The notes below the pieces were generated by a model. It worked only from the letters and a program-made list of their open reading frames with translations, was not told where the DNA came from and made no database searches. Position numbers and translations under genes: made by a program. DNA of 64,000 nucleotides, taken from contig DATMAG010000049.1 of the NCBI GenBank assembly GCA_035560235.1, positions 1 to 64,000 on the forward strand, in the 5' to 3' direction. This DNA is from DASRDU01 sp035560235 (GTDB lineage Bacteria > Acidobacteriota > Blastocatellia > RBC074). Positions 25,736 to 35,187 of this stretch are shown piece by piece (positions within the stretch are counted from its first letter, which is position 1; every line of letters begins with the position of its first letter).

Positions 25736-27017
25736 AGTTCGGTTTGGGTGATGGAGCGGACGAGGCTGGTGAGGCTGCTGGTTTTGCCTTCGATGCCTTC
25801 ACATCAAAGGTGATGATGCCGCTGACCTGAACGGGTTTGCCTTCGAATGAGGCTGGTTGAAATGTCCATTTATGCGCTGCCGCGACTGCGAGGCCGCCGA
25901 TTTCTGCGCGTCCGCTGACCTGCCGGGCAAAGACCACATCGCCGCCAGGCCCGACCAGCACTTCAACCTTGACAAGCCCTGGCACCAGCTGACCGAACAT
26001 TGCGCCGCGTCCCGGCCCGACTGAAACTGCGCCGCCACTGTAAGTCACTCCTTTCGAGGCTGGGTCGTCAGGGTCACCTTTCTGGACAGGCGGGCGGTAA
26101 GGCGGGATTACTGCCACAGCCCGGCTGACCGGACGTCCGCCCTGAAGTTTCAGCAGCATCGGATCAGTCAGCAGCGAATCTTCATCCGGCGTGGTGGCAA
26201 ATTCGCCAACGCGCACGGTCGGCGCGCCAAAATTGGCTGCAACCGGGCCTTTCGTCTGACTTGCCTGCTGAAAATAACCGAACGCCTGGCGCAGCGATTC
26301 CAGCGCCAGTTTGCGCTCCTCAGCGGCCTGTGATTCGTCTTCGGCAATCAGCGCGGCTTCAGTATGCAGCAGGTTTCTGACATTCAGCGCTTCAGCATAA
26401 TCGGACTTGACCTCAAGCGCGCGTTTCACCGCCTCAAGTCCCTGCGCGATGTGACCTCTGGCGCTGGCCAGATCCTTTTCCTTCAGCTTGTAAGTTACCT
26501 GCCCCTGCTTCAGTTCACCGCCCGCTGCAATCAGGTCGTGAACTTCGCGCCAGTGCGTCAGCGCGCTCCAGTAATCACAGTAGGCCCTGACCGAAAGTTT
26601 CTGTTCCGGCAGTTGCGCGCGCTGCTGAAACATCTCGCGCGCCTTCGCCTGCAGATCCAGGCGAAAAGCCGTCACCGCCGCCAGGCCGAGCGCTTCATCA
26701 TTCTGCGGTTCAAGTTTGATGGCGGCCTCAAACTTTTGCAGCGCCGGTTTGTACTTTTCAGCCCGGTAAAGTTTTTTGCCCTGATCAATCAGGTCCCGGG
26801 CAGTGAGTGTCGGTTTGTTCTGAGCGGGGGGTTGCGTGCCTGGCGAGGCAATTTTGCCGGATGGCTGCACTGTTCTGGCCGGGACTGTTTTCTTCGCTGG
26901 CGTTCCCGGCGCGGCTGAAGGTTTCTTCTCCTGTGCAGGCATGCTGGTGACAGAGAGCAGAATCAGCGACAGGCCGACGACTGAGCAGCCGACCGGAGAG
27001 TTAGATAATTTCTTCAT
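25734..27017 (-). CDS. TPR protein with TonB C-terminal domain
   Basis: This 427-residue protein has an N-terminal signal sequence or anchor (about residues 8-29), then an Ala/Pro/Lys-rich linker. A TPR-like helical region follows (GKKLYRAEKYKPALQKFEAAI and later repeats). The C-terminus is a TonB-type domain (VKVEVLVGPGGDVVFARQVSG, AAAHKWTFQPASFEGKPVQVSG). It could transmit or receive envelope signals, but the usual ExbB/ExbD genes are absent and the Pro-rich region before the TonB domain is short. Its 3' end is convergent with hpt. Confidence 0.82.
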   Translation of the reverse strand: MKKLSNSPVGCSVVGLSLILLSVTSMPAQEKKPSAAPGTPAKKTVPARTVQPSGKIASPGTQPPAQNKPTLTARDLIDQGKKLYRAEKYKPALQKFEAAIKLEPQNDEALGLAAVTAFRLDLQAKAREMFQQRAQLPEQKLSVRAYCDYWSALTHWREVHDLIAAGGELKQGQVTYKLKEKDLASARGHIAQGLEAVKRALEVKSDYAEALNVRNLLHTEAALIAEDESQAAEERKLALESLRQAFGYFQQASQTKGPVAANFGAPTVRVGEFATTPDEDSLLTDPMLLKLQGGRPVSRAVAVIPPYRPPVQKGDPDDPASKGVTYSGGAVSVGPGRGAMFGQLVPGLVKVEVLVGPGGDVVFARQVSGRAEIGGLAVAAAHKWTFQPASFEGKPVQVSGIITFDVKASKAKPAASPASSAPSPKPN

Positions 27018-27103
27018 ATAACCAGCCTCCCGCGATCTGGTGATGGTTGCCGAATCCAGCGTCCTGCTGAATCAGAGCCGGACGCAGTTGCCCTGATTTC
27101 AAA

Positions 27104-27138
27104 GAGGCTCACGAATCTCAGGCTGAGGCGTGAGCCTC
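27104..27138 (-). terminator. Terminator-like hairpin after ndk
   Basis: GAGGCTCACG (27104-27113) and CGTGAGCCTC (27129-27138) form a 10-bp perfect stem. On the minus strand it is followed by TTTGAAATC, a weak T-tract, about 50 bp beyond the ndk stop. Confidence 0.55.
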
Positions 27139-27186
27139 GCCGGTAAAGCTCGCGGCAATGCTCACACCCGATGATGGCTGATGGCT

Positions 27187-27612
27187 TCAGCAGAATTCCG
27201 TCGCGTTGAAGAAGTAGCTCAGTTCAATTCTGGCATTCTCAGGCGAGTCTGACCCGTGGACGGCATTTTCGCCGACGCTCGTGCCGAAGTCACCGCGAAT
27301 CGTCCCTTTCGGCGCTTTGGTTGAATCGGTCGGCCCCATCAGATCGCGCCACGCCTGCACCGCGTTCTCCTTTTCAAGCGCCATTACGACGACCGGCCCG
27401 CTGATCATGAATTCGACAAGTTCACCGAAGAAGGGCCGTTCACGATGCACGGCGTAAAAACCCTCAGCCACGGGTTTCGTCAGGTGCAGCATCTTCAGCG
27501 CGCGCACCTTGAACCCATTGTCAGTGATGCGCTGAATGATGTTGCCGATGTTGCCCGCGCGCACGGCATCGGGCTTGATGATTGCAAAAGTCATTGTTGG
27601 TGTTTCTGCCAT
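27187..27612 (-). CDS. ndk: Nucleoside diphosphate kinase
   Basis: The 141-residue length is standard. The N-terminal TFAIIKPDAV, the KVRALKMLHL region and the active-site histidine in NAVHGSDS are all present. The enzyme balances NTP pools by phosphate transfer through that His. It is cytoplasmic and stands alone between two hairpin-containing gaps. The ATG at 27612 has GAGGAG upstream on the minus strand. Confidence 0.97.
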   Translation of the reverse strand: MAETPTMTFAIIKPDAVRAGNIGNIIQRITDNGFKVRALKMLHLTKPVAEGFYAVHRERPFFGELVEFMISGPVVVMALEKENAVQAWRDLMGPTDSTKAPKGTIRGDFGTSVGENAVHGSDSPENARIELSYFFNATEFC

Positions 27613-27802
27613 AGCTCCTCAAGTAAGTAATTGATCTGATCCTTCAGAATTATCAGTGGCTTTGTCAGGTAGTGATGGATAATACCATTGATGATTACGC
27701 GATTAGAAGCGCACGGCAGAGTGGCAGACAGTCACCGTCCCGGCATTTCTTCGGTTCAGCCATCTCTGCTCAAATCCCTGTGAGAAATTTCAGAGTGTCG
27801 CA

Positions 27803-27808
27803 TATAAT
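27803..27808 (+). promoter_or_regulatory. TATAAT box upstream of the GNAT gene
   Basis: A consensus TATAAT sits 57 bp before the GNAT start in an otherwise non-coding gap. The -35 region is not close to consensus, so the assignment is tentative. Confidence 0.35.
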
Positions 27809-27865
27809 TCGGGCTTCAGCAGTCAACAGCAGAACCCTTTCCCCGCTGAGACAGAGAACTGAGCA

Positions 27866-28315
27866 ATGGAAGTCAGACGGTTTGAAGCAGGTGATGCAGA
27901 CCTGGCGCTTGAAATCATCCGGACACTCAAAATCACCGACAGCGAGCTGCGCCGCCGGTTGAGCGCCGCTGAGCTGCGCCACTTTCTTTCACGCCCTGAA
28001 AACTATCTGATCTGCGCCACAGAAGACGGCGGCCCGGCAGGTTATCTCGTAGCTTACCTGCTGGATCGCGTTGACCGCGCTCAGCCCATGATGCTCCTTT
28101 ATGAAATCGCCGTGGCCGAAGCGCTTCATCGCAAGGGCATCGGAACCGCAATGATCAGGCTGCTCAAAAAGTATTGCCGGGAACAGAATGTGATGAAGAT
28201 GTGGGTTCACACGAACAGATCAAATCAGGCAGCAATGCGGCTGTATCAGACAACTGGCGGGATCGCTGATCCTGCCGGTGATGAAATAACATTTCTCTAC
28301 ACTGCCGAAGCCTGA
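27866..28315 (+). CDS. GNAT acetyltransferase resembling the AAC(3)-I group
   Basis: This 149-residue protein begins VRRFEAGDADLALEII and carries the acetyl-CoA loop VAEALHRKGIGTAMIR, with late residues LYQTTGGIADPAGDEITF. The pattern, especially LYEIAVAEALHRKGIGTA, is closest to small AAC(3)-I-like acetyltransferases. A real aminoglycoside activity cannot be inferred from similarity alone, and many such genes are ordinary chromosomal acetyltransferases. No mobile element or integron site is adjacent, so it looks native. Confidence 0.85.
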   Translation: MEVRRFEAGDADLALEIIRTLKITDSELRRRLSAAELRHFLSRPENYLICATEDGGPAGYLVAYLLDRVDRAQPMMLLYEIAVAEALHRKGIGTAMIRLLKKYCREQNVMKMWVHTNRSNQAAMRLYQTTGGIADPAGDEITFLYTAEA

Positions 28316-28378
28316 AGCAGCGCGGCAGAATCGGCCCGGCTGTTATTTCCCTCATTAGCGCCAGACGGAGAAAAAGGC

Positions 28379-31000
28379 ATGACGAGAAAGGCTGACTCTT
28401 CCAGAATGTTTGTCGTGCTGATGTTCATCAGCCTGCTGCTCAGCGCGCAGCGCGCTGCTCGTTCCGCCGGACAGGCAGCGCCGCCATCGCAGTCAGGCGT
28501 GGAATTCTTCGAGAAAAAAATTCGTCCGGTTCTCGCTGAAAGCTGCTACGGCTGCCACAGCGCGCAGGCGAAGAAACCAAAAGGCGGGCTGATGCTCGAT
28601 TCACAGGCCGCAATGCTCAGGGGCGGCGCATCAGGTCTGCCTGCCATCGTCCCCGGCGATATTGAAAAAAGCCTGCTCATCAAGGCGATTCGTTACAGCG
28701 ATGCAAAGTTGCAGATGCCGCCCACAGGCAGACTGCCCGATCAGGTCATCAGGGATTTTGAGGAATGGATCAGAATGGGCGCGCCCGATCCGCGCAGGTC
28801 AGAACCTGCTGCCGCCGCTGCCTGGTCGCCTTACGATTACAACGAAGCAAAAAAATTCTGGTCATATCAGCCAGTCAAAGACTCGCCACCGCCGCAGGTC
28901 AGAAACACTGCCTGGGCCAGATCACCGATTGATCAGTTCATCCTCGCAAAGCTTGAAGAAAAAAATCTCAGGCCGGTTGGCGACGCCGACAAACGCACGC
29001 TGATTCGTCGCGCCACATTCGATCTGACCGGGCTGCCGCCGACGCCTGATGAAGTCGAAGCCTTTCTGAACGACAAATCACCGGACGCTTTTGAAAAGGT
29101 GGTTGACCGGCTGCTTGCTTCGCCTGCTTACGGCGAGAAATGGGGCCGTCACTGGCTCGATGTCGTGCGTTATGCCGACACCGCCGGAGACAATTCTGAT
29201 TACCCTGTCCCGGCGGCTTATCGCTATCGCAACTACGTCATCAAATCATTCAATCAGGACAAGCCATACGATCAGTTCATCCGCGAACAGATTGCCGGTG
29301 ATCTGCTGCCCGCAAAGACTGAAGCTGAAAAATATGAAAGGATCATTGCCACGGGCTATCTGGCCGCTTCGCGCCGCTTCGGGTCGCGCAACAAGGAGAT
29401 GGATCTGACGATTGACGACACGATTGACAACCTCGGCAAAGCCTTTCTCGGCCTCAGCACCAGTTGCGCGCGTTGTCACGATCACAAGTTTGATCCGATT
29501 CCGATGCGTGATTATTACGCCCTCTACGGCATCTTCAACAGTTCGCGCTATTCCTTCCCCGGCGCTGAAATTTATCCGCACCCGGCTGAAATGGTCGCGC
29601 TCGCATCAGGCAAAGAGGCCGAGAAGTTTTACAAGTACCAGAAGGAACTGAGCAGCCTCGATGACCGCAAGGAATTTCTGACCGCTGAAAAAGGCTTCGC
29701 CGCGCGCAATAAAAAACTGAAGGAACAACAGGCGCAGAACGCAGGCAGCGAAAACAAAGCCGCAAACGCGAACAACCAGAGCGGCAACCAGGCTGAAACG
29801 AAAAAGCCCGAACCGCAAAAAGAACCTGCGAATGAACTGAAGCCTGCTGACTTTGATCGTGACGCCGACATCTGGGGCCGCGCCGGAAAGACCACGCGAA
29901 TGCCTGAAGAGGTTGAAGCTGAAATGAAGCAGGTCAGGGCGCGCGTTCTCGAACTGCACGCGGCTCCGGTCAAAGTTGACAAGGCTTATGCCGTGACTGA
30001 GGGTCTGCCCGCTAATGCCCGCATTCATCGCAAGGGCGAGCGCAACAACCTGGGCGATGAGGTGCAGCGCGGCTTCCTTACAATTCTCGGTGGTCAGAAA
30101 GTTCCCGCTGATTACAAAGGCAGCGGACGCGATCTGCTGGCCGGATGGATCGCTGATGCGAAAAATCCGCTGACCGCGCGCGTGATGGTCAATCGCATCT
30201 GGCAATATCATTTCGGCAAGGGCCTGGTGCAGACACCCAACGATTTCGGCACACGCGGCAAAGCGCCGACGCATCCTGAACTGCTCGATTACCTGGCCGC
30301 GCGCTTTATTGAATCAGGCTGGTCAGTCAAAAAGATGCACAAGCTGCTGATGCTTTCGCGCGTCTACCAGATGGCCAGCTCTGACGACGCGAAGAACGCT
30401 GCCATTGATGTCAGCAATGATTATTTGTGGCGCTTCAATCGCCGCCGCCTGCTTGCTGAAGAGTTCCGCGACGCGGTGCTTTTTGTCAGCGGCACGCTTG
30501 ATCGCACGATGGGCGGCGAACATCCGTTTCCGCCCGAATCAACCTGGCATTTCACGCAGCACGAACAGTTTTTCGCCACTTATGAAACGAACCGCCGCAG
30601 CGTGTACATCATGCAGCAGCGGCTCAAAAAACATCCGTTCTTTGAAGTCTTCGACGGAGCCGATCAGAACTCAACGACTGACAAACGCAGCGCCAGCACA
30701 ACGCCGGTGCAGGCGCTCTACCTGATGAACAATCCGCTGATGCACGAACAGGCCGATCATTTCGCCGTGCGCGTCGGAATGGCCTTTGACACCGTGCGCG
30801 AGCGCATTGATTACGCCTTCCGCCTGGCTTACGGGCGCCCGGCCAGACCTGACGAAATCAAAGAGGCACAGGCTTATCTGCAACAGGTGCGGCAGGATTT
30901 GCAGGCCGTCAACACTCCGGCAGAACGCCTGAACCGCGCGGCGCTGGCCAGTTATTTACGTGTGGTGCTGAGCAGTAATGAGTTTCTGTATGTTGATTGA
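28379..31000 (+). CDS. Planctomycete-type cytochrome c / DUF1549 / DUF1553 protein
   Basis: This 873-residue protein has a signal sequence (about residues 10-30) and a planctomycete cytochrome C domain with a heme motif CYGCH (C56-C59-H60). DUF1549 (PSCyt2) follows with WGRHWLDVVRYADTAG and a second CxxCH (C363-C366-H367). DUF1553 (PSD1) makes up the C-terminus (NRIWQYHFGKGLVQTPNDFG). A charged low-complexity insert lies near 455-490. It is presumably periplasmic. It pairs with the DUF1501 gene downstream, a standard association in Planctomycetes, Verrucomicrobia and some Acidobacteria. The biochemical role is not established. Confidence 0.93.
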   Translation: MTRKADSSRMFVVLMFISLLLSAQRAARSAGQAAPPSQSGVEFFEKKIRPVLAESCYGCHSAQAKKPKGGLMLDSQAAMLRGGASGLPAIVPGDIEKSLLIKAIRYSDAKLQMPPTGRLPDQVIRDFEEWIRMGAPDPRRSEPAAAAAWSPYDYNEAKKFWSYQPVKDSPPPQVRNTAWARSPIDQFILAKLEEKNLRPVGDADKRTLIRRATFDLTGLPPTPDEVEAFLNDKSPDAFEKVVDRLLASPAYGEKWGRHWLDVVRYADTAGDNSDYPVPAAYRYRNYVIKSFNQDKPYDQFIREQIAGDLLPAKTEAEKYERIIATGYLAASRRFGSRNKEMDLTIDDTIDNLGKAFLGLSTSCARCHDHKFDPIPMRDYYALYGIFNSSRYSFPGAEIYPHPAEMVALASGKEAEKFYKYQKELSSLDDRKEFLTAEKGFAARNKKLKEQQAQNAGSENKAANANNQSGNQAETKKPEPQKEPANELKPADFDRDADIWGRAGKTTRMPEEVEAEMKQVRARVLELHAAPVKVDKAYAVTEGLPANARIHRKGERNNLGDEVQRGFLTILGGQKVPADYKGSGRDLLAGWIADAKNPLTARVMVNRIWQYHFGKGLVQTPNDFGTRGKAPTHPELLDYLAARFIESGWSVKKMHKLLMLSRVYQMASSDDAKNAAIDVSNDYLWRFNRRRLLAEEFRDAVLFVSGTLDRTMGGEHPFPPESTWHFTQHEQFFATYETNRRSVYIMQQRLKKHPFFEVFDGADQNSTTDKRSASTTPVQALYLMNNPLMHEQADHFAVRVGMAFDTVRERIDYAFRLAYGRPARPDEIKEAQAYLQQVRQDLQAVNTPAERLNRAALASYLRVVLSSNEFLYVD

Positions 31001-31003
31001 AGA

Positions 31004-31278
31004 ATGGAACGCGGGTGAATCCGATGCGACTGAGCAATACAGATTCTGATCAGTCTTCATCCGTTGCATCAGTTTCATCGGCGTTCCATTTTCTGAAAAG
31101 CAATGGAACGCGGATTGAACGGATGCAACAGATAAACACAGATCAGCCCTGATCCGTCATATCAGTTTCATCCGTATTCCATTACCTTTCAGAAAATAGA
31201 ACGCGGATGAAACTGATGATACAGATAAAAGACGGATCGGTGCTTATCCGTCGCATCCGTCCAATCCGTGTTCCATTC
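31004..31278. repeat. Three consecutive hairpins between the cytochrome and DUF1501 genes
   Basis: The 300-bp gap is filled by three imperfect hairpins sharing one vocabulary (AATGGAACGCGGATGAAACGGATG and its complement). The arms lie near 31004-31030/31067-31092, 31101-31127/31158-31184 and 31194-31220/31250-31278. Each arm differs by a few bases. A related hairpin is at 62133-62209. Confidence 0.7.
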
Positions 31279-31300
31279 AGCATTGATTGAGAGAGTCGCT

Positions 31301-32671
31301 ATGAAACCTGATAATCCATCCCGTCGCCAGATGCTTCGCTCGCTGTTCAGCGGTTCAATTCTGATGCCCGCTGTTTTCTCGCACCTGCTCACCGCCGAAG
31401 CGCGCGGCGAAGATAATCCGCTCGCGCCCAAAGCTCCGCACTTTCCGGCCAAGGCAAAAAGGGTGATCTTTATCTATCTGCCCGGCGGCTTCTCGCACGT
31501 TGATTCGTTCGATTACAAGCCGAAGCTGATTGATGATGCGAAAAACAATCGTCTGTACCAGGGCAAGCGCATCCTGCTGTCGCCGCTGTGGGAGTTCAAA
31601 CCGCGCGGCAAATCAGGCGCGATGATCAGCGATCTGTTTCCGCATATCGCTGAATGCGCCGACGACATCTGCCTCATCAATTCAATGCATGGCGATCACA
31701 ACGATCATTTTCAGGCGACGCTCGGCATTCACACCGGCTCGGTCACGTTCAAGCGTCCGAGCATCGGGTCGTGGGTCAGTTACGGCCTCGGCACTGAAAA
31801 TCAGAACCTGCCATCATTCGTCGTGCTTGCGCCGCAACTGCCTTACACCGGCGGACAAATCTGGGATTCAGATTTTCTGCCTGCCGTGCATCAGGGCGTG
31901 CGCGTCGTTGCGGGTGAAGAGCCTGTTCCGAATCTCAATCGCCGTTCTCCTTCGCCACAAATTCAGCAGGAAGAACTGAGCCTGCTTGAACGCTTCAATC
32001 GGCGTCACCTGCAGACACACGCCGCCGATCCTGAGTTGTCGGCGCGCATCAAAACCTATGAAACGGCCTTCGGCATGCAGCGCGAAATGCCTGAGGTTTT
32101 AGATCTGTCGAAAGAGACTGACGCGACGCTGAAGCTGTACGGCCTCGAACGCGGGCAGACGAAAGGCTTCGGCTGGCAGTGCCTGGTCGCGCGCCGAATG
32201 GTTGAACGCGGAGTGCGTTTCATCGAACTGATTGATGTCGGTGCCTCGAAAAACTGGGACGCGCACGGCGATATGAAGACTCACGAACCGCTCGCCCGCA
32301 ACGTGGACAAAGCCACCGCCGGATTGCTGAAGGATCTGAAATCGCGTGGCCTGCTCAATGACACGCTCGTTGTCTTCACCACTGAATTTGGTCGCTCGCC
32401 CACGGCTGAAGGCGATTACGGGCGCGGCCATTTCAATACGGTCTTTTCATCGTGGCTCGCAGGCGGCGGCATCAAAAGCGGGATCGTCTACGGCAGGTCA
32501 GATGATTACGGGATGAAGGTTGCTGAGAATGAATGCCACGTGCATGACTTTCACGCGACGATTCTGCACTGCCTGGGCTTCGATCACACGCGGCTGACCT
32601 TCCGGCACGGCGGGCGCGATTTCAGGCTGACGGATGTGCACGGCAATGTGGTGAAGGCAATCCTCGCCTGA
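31301..32671 (+). CDS. DUF1501 family protein, Tat-exported
   Basis: The ATG at 31301 gives 456 residues and exposes a Tat-type signal (SRRQMLRSLF followed by a hydrophobic stretch to about residue 35). The body matches DUF1501, an alkaline phosphatase-like fold: VIFIYLPGGFSHVDSFD, GRSPTAEGDYGRGHFNTVF and the late CLGFDHTRLTF. The partner cytochrome lies directly upstream. Family members are exported and of unknown biochemistry. GAGAGAG upstream is a plausible ribosome site. The longer frame starting at 31268 would hide the Tat signal. Confidence 0.93.
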   Translation: MKPDNPSRRQMLRSLFSGSILMPAVFSHLLTAEARGEDNPLAPKAPHFPAKAKRVIFIYLPGGFSHVDSFDYKPKLIDDAKNNRLYQGKRILLSPLWEFKPRGKSGAMISDLFPHIAECADDICLINSMHGDHNDHFQATLGIHTGSVTFKRPSIGSWVSYGLGTENQNLPSFVVLAPQLPYTGGQIWDSDFLPAVHQGVRVVAGEEPVPNLNRRSPSPQIQQEELSLLERFNRRHLQTHAADPELSARIKTYETAFGMQREMPEVLDLSKETDATLKLYGLERGQTKGFGWQCLVARRMVERGVRFIELIDVGASKNWDAHGDMKTHEPLARNVDKATAGLLKDLKSRGLLNDTLVVFTTEFGRSPTAEGDYGRGHFNTVFSSWLAGGGIKSGIVYGRSDDYGMKVAENECHVHDFHATILHCLGFDHTRLTFRHGGRDFRLTDVHGNVVKAILA

Positions 32672-32695
32672 GGTGTCAGAGCAACAATCAGCTTC

Positions 32696-34537
32696 TCACT
32701 GATTTCTTTCATAAGCCTGAATGAAAAACCCTTCGGGCTTGATTGGCGTTATCGTGTCCTGTCCGAAAACTGCCTTCAGGTGATAATGCGACTCAATCCA
32801 CCGCATCAGTTCCTGATTGTAATCACTCCCGAAAGCCCGGTCGCGGAACTCTGACGTGTCAATGTTCGCCACGAGAATCAGCGGCACTTGCAGACGGCTG
32901 ATGCGCTCGATTGTCTCAGCCTCTTTCGGCCCGGCGAGAAATCCGGGATGCACAATCTCCTCGCGCAGCGGATAGCGGCGTTCGGCCAGAAAGTTAATGC
33001 TCGTTCCTTCAGGCAGCACCAGCACGTAATCATTCGGCGCAGTGTGCTGGCGCGCAAAGCTGACCGCTTCAGCCAGCGGTTTGCCGATTGATGGCAGCGT
33101 CAGAAAGCTGCCGCGCTCGGCAGTTACGCGATACGTGTTGCGTTTGTGCAGCCGCAGGATTGAACCGGCTCCGACAGCGATGATGGCAACGGCAATCATG
33201 CCTATCGCCGTTCGGCGCGCCAGGTCGCGGGCGCGCTCATTACTGAGCAGCCACGACGGCGCGGCGCGAAACAGCAGGTACAGCACAACGATGATGACGG
33301 TGGGAACAAAGAATGGCGTATAAGGCCCGCTGGTCGTCACGTTGAGCAGCACTCGCGCAATTGCGCCCAGGCTGAACGCGGTTATCACCAGCAGCGCTGA
33401 CATCAGTTGCTTTTGAACGTTGTCAGCTTTGCGCATGTGCCACCAGCGCACGGCGCTCGCAACAAATACTGCGGCAAGCAACAGCGGCGCAGCAGCGAGC
33501 GGGCTTGAATCGCCATTTGCGCCAAACAGCCTGACCATTCCAAGCCACAAGGCCAGTGCCGCAGCCAGCACTTTCCAGATGCGTGTGGCATCAACGCCTG
33601 CTTCTGCCTTTCTGCGCCCGGCCATCAGCCAGCCAGAGAGCGCGCTGATCGCGCACAGCAGCAGAAAGGTTCCCGTTGCAGCCAGAATATTGGCGAGCGA
33701 GCGCGGCCAGTCGGCAAAGCCGCCGATGTTGCGGTTGTAGTAAATAAGCTGCGGCGGAAAGTTGAAGAAGAGCGCGTAGTTGTCTTCAATCAGCGTGCGC
33801 CATCCCACGCGCTTCAGAATCAGCGCATAAGCTCCGCCGCCAAAGATGATGACCGGCACAATTGCAGCCAGCGCGGCCCGCCACTGAATCTTTCTTTCAG
33901 CAAGCGAAACAATCAGCCACGCCACAGCCAGGGCAATCGCGGCAGGCAGAAACAGATCAAGCTTGCACGCGAGGGCCAGTCCTGTTGCACTTCCCGCCAG
34001 CAGCATCCAGCGAGGCCGGTGACTGCGCAGATAACCCAGCGCAGCCCACAGCGCCAGCAGCGCAAAGACCAGCCCGTAGAGCGCCGCATAAGCGTAAGGC
34101 GAAATGTAATTCGCTGTCGCCTTGAAAGCGCACAGCACAATCACCAGGCCAGCAGCCAGCGCAGCCTCGCGTTCATTCATCAACTGCCGCGCCAGCAGGT
34201 AAATCAGCAGCGCAATTATCACCGCGCACACGCCGCCGCTCAGATGCAGCACATTCAGATGAATGCCGAACAGACGATACAGCACGGCATTGAAATAAGG
34301 CGCGAACGGGCCGTAAAGAAACTGCACATCAGCATACAACTGCTCACCGGCCAGCAGTCGCGCAGGCAGATTCATTTCGCGCCCGTGATCAATGATCGGC
34401 TGCGTCCATCGCTGCCACGTGCCGATCAGCATCACAGCAAACAGCGCAGCGAGCGCCAGCAAAGGCGGCGCATCACGACAAGTGATGAAGACAGATTGTT
34501 CACTGGTGAATGATTCGGGCGGGGCTGGCTCGCGCAT
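32696..34537 (-). CDS. Polytopic membrane glycosyltransferase-like protein
   Basis: This 613-residue protein has roughly a dozen hydrophobic segments and a C-terminal soluble tail. The first loop carries DHGREMNLPARLLAGEQLYADVQFLYGPFAPYFNAVLY, which resembles the acidic first loop of GT39/ArnT-type lipid-linked sugar transferases. It probably transfers sugar from a polyprenyl donor outside the membrane. The acceptor is unknown and no glycan cluster adjoins it. The C-terminal domain (PNDYVLVLPEGTSINFLAERR) has the form seen in membrane mannosyltransferase-like proteins of Acidobacteria. Confidence 0.78.
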   Translation of the reverse strand: MREPAPPESFTSEQSVFITCRDAPPLLALAALFAVMLIGTWQRWTQPIIDHGREMNLPARLLAGEQLYADVQFLYGPFAPYFNAVLYRLFGIHLNVLHLSGGVCAVIIALLIYLLARQLMNEREAALAAGLVIVLCAFKATANYISPYAYAALYGLVFALLALWAALGYLRSHRPRWMLLAGSATGLALACKLDLFLPAAIALAVAWLIVSLAERKIQWRAALAAIVPVIIFGGGAYALILKRVGWRTLIEDNYALFFNFPPQLIYYNRNIGGFADWPRSLANILAATGTFLLLCAISALSGWLMAGRRKAEAGVDATRIWKVLAAALALWLGMVRLFGANGDSSPLAAAPLLLAAVFVASAVRWWHMRKADNVQKQLMSALLVITAFSLGAIARVLLNVTTSGPYTPFFVPTVIIVVLYLLFRAAPSWLLSNERARDLARRTAIGMIAVAIIAVGAGSILRLHKRNTYRVTAERGSFLTLPSIGKPLAEAVSFARQHTAPNDYVLVLPEGTSINFLAERRYPLREEIVHPGFLAGPKEAETIERISRLQVPLILVANIDTSEFRDRAFGSDYNQELMRWIESHYHLKAVFGQDTITPIKPEGFFIQAYERNQ

Positions 34538-34543
34538 CGGTGA

Positions 34544-35080
34544 TTACTTTCCTGGCAGCGGCGACCGCAGTTCAGCTTTCAGCAGGCGGCCCCACTTTGC
34601 GTCGAACGGATGCACCTGGCTGACCTGCTGACCGTCGCGGTAAACCGGGCGGCCTTCGTTGGCCCACTCGAAGATTGAGCCTTCAAGATTGCTGACATTC
34701 GCGTAACCACGCGCTTTCAGCTTTTGCGCAAGAGCTGACGAACGCCAGCCGACTGAGCAGTAAACCACGATTCGGCGGGTCTGATCTGCATCACGCAGTT
34801 CTTCCAGCGCCTGCGCTTCATCTGCTGCCGGTCGCGCATTCAGCAGATGACTGACTTCATATTCCTCAGGGCTGCGCGCATCAAGCAGGATGGGACGTTC
34901 ACTTTCAGGCGCTGATAACCACTGACTGAGTTGCGCAGTCGAAACCTGCGCCACGTCGGGGAACCGCTCACGCACTGTTTGTTTGATCTGCTCCATCTCT
35001 GTCTGATCGCTGCGACCAGCGCACGCGGCCAGCATCAGGGCCGCACAAACAAGAACGAATCTGCATTGGCTGATCTTCAT
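34544..35080 (-). CDS. Rhodanese-domain lipoprotein
   Basis: The ATG at 35080 gives 178 residues with a lipobox LAAC (Cys20); the longer frame from 35143 lacks an export signal. GGAGAG lies upstream. The rhodanese domain shows LLDARSPEEYEVSHLLNAR and an active-site loop YCSVGWRSS with the persulfide Cys. It would act as a sulfur transferase or redox-linked lipoprotein in the envelope. The C-terminus WANEGRPVYRDGQQV is typical of periplasmic rhodaneses. It starts close to the divergent M49-like gene. Confidence 0.88.
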   Translation of the reverse strand: MKISQCRFVLVCAALMLAACAGRSDQTEMEQIKQTVRERFPDVAQVSTAQLSQWLSAPESERPILLDARSPEEYEVSHLLNARPAADEAQALEELRDADQTRRIVVYCSVGWRSSALAQKLKARGYANVSNLEGSIFEWANEGRPVYRDGQQVSQVHPFDAKWGRLLKAELRSPLPGK

Positions 35081-35187
35081 GATCTGATTTCTCTCCGGTG
35101 CAGCAGGAACGATGACGCAGTATAATTGCCTGGCCAGAGCCATCGCAATTTGTTCTCAATGCAGTATCACAACCAGGAGACTTTCTG

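Noticed and set aside
27866..28315. Acquired aminoglycoside-resistance gene
   Set aside because: The protein resembles small AAC(3)-I-type GNATs, but no integron, transposon or composition shift is present. Ordinary chromosomal GNAT is the simpler reading.
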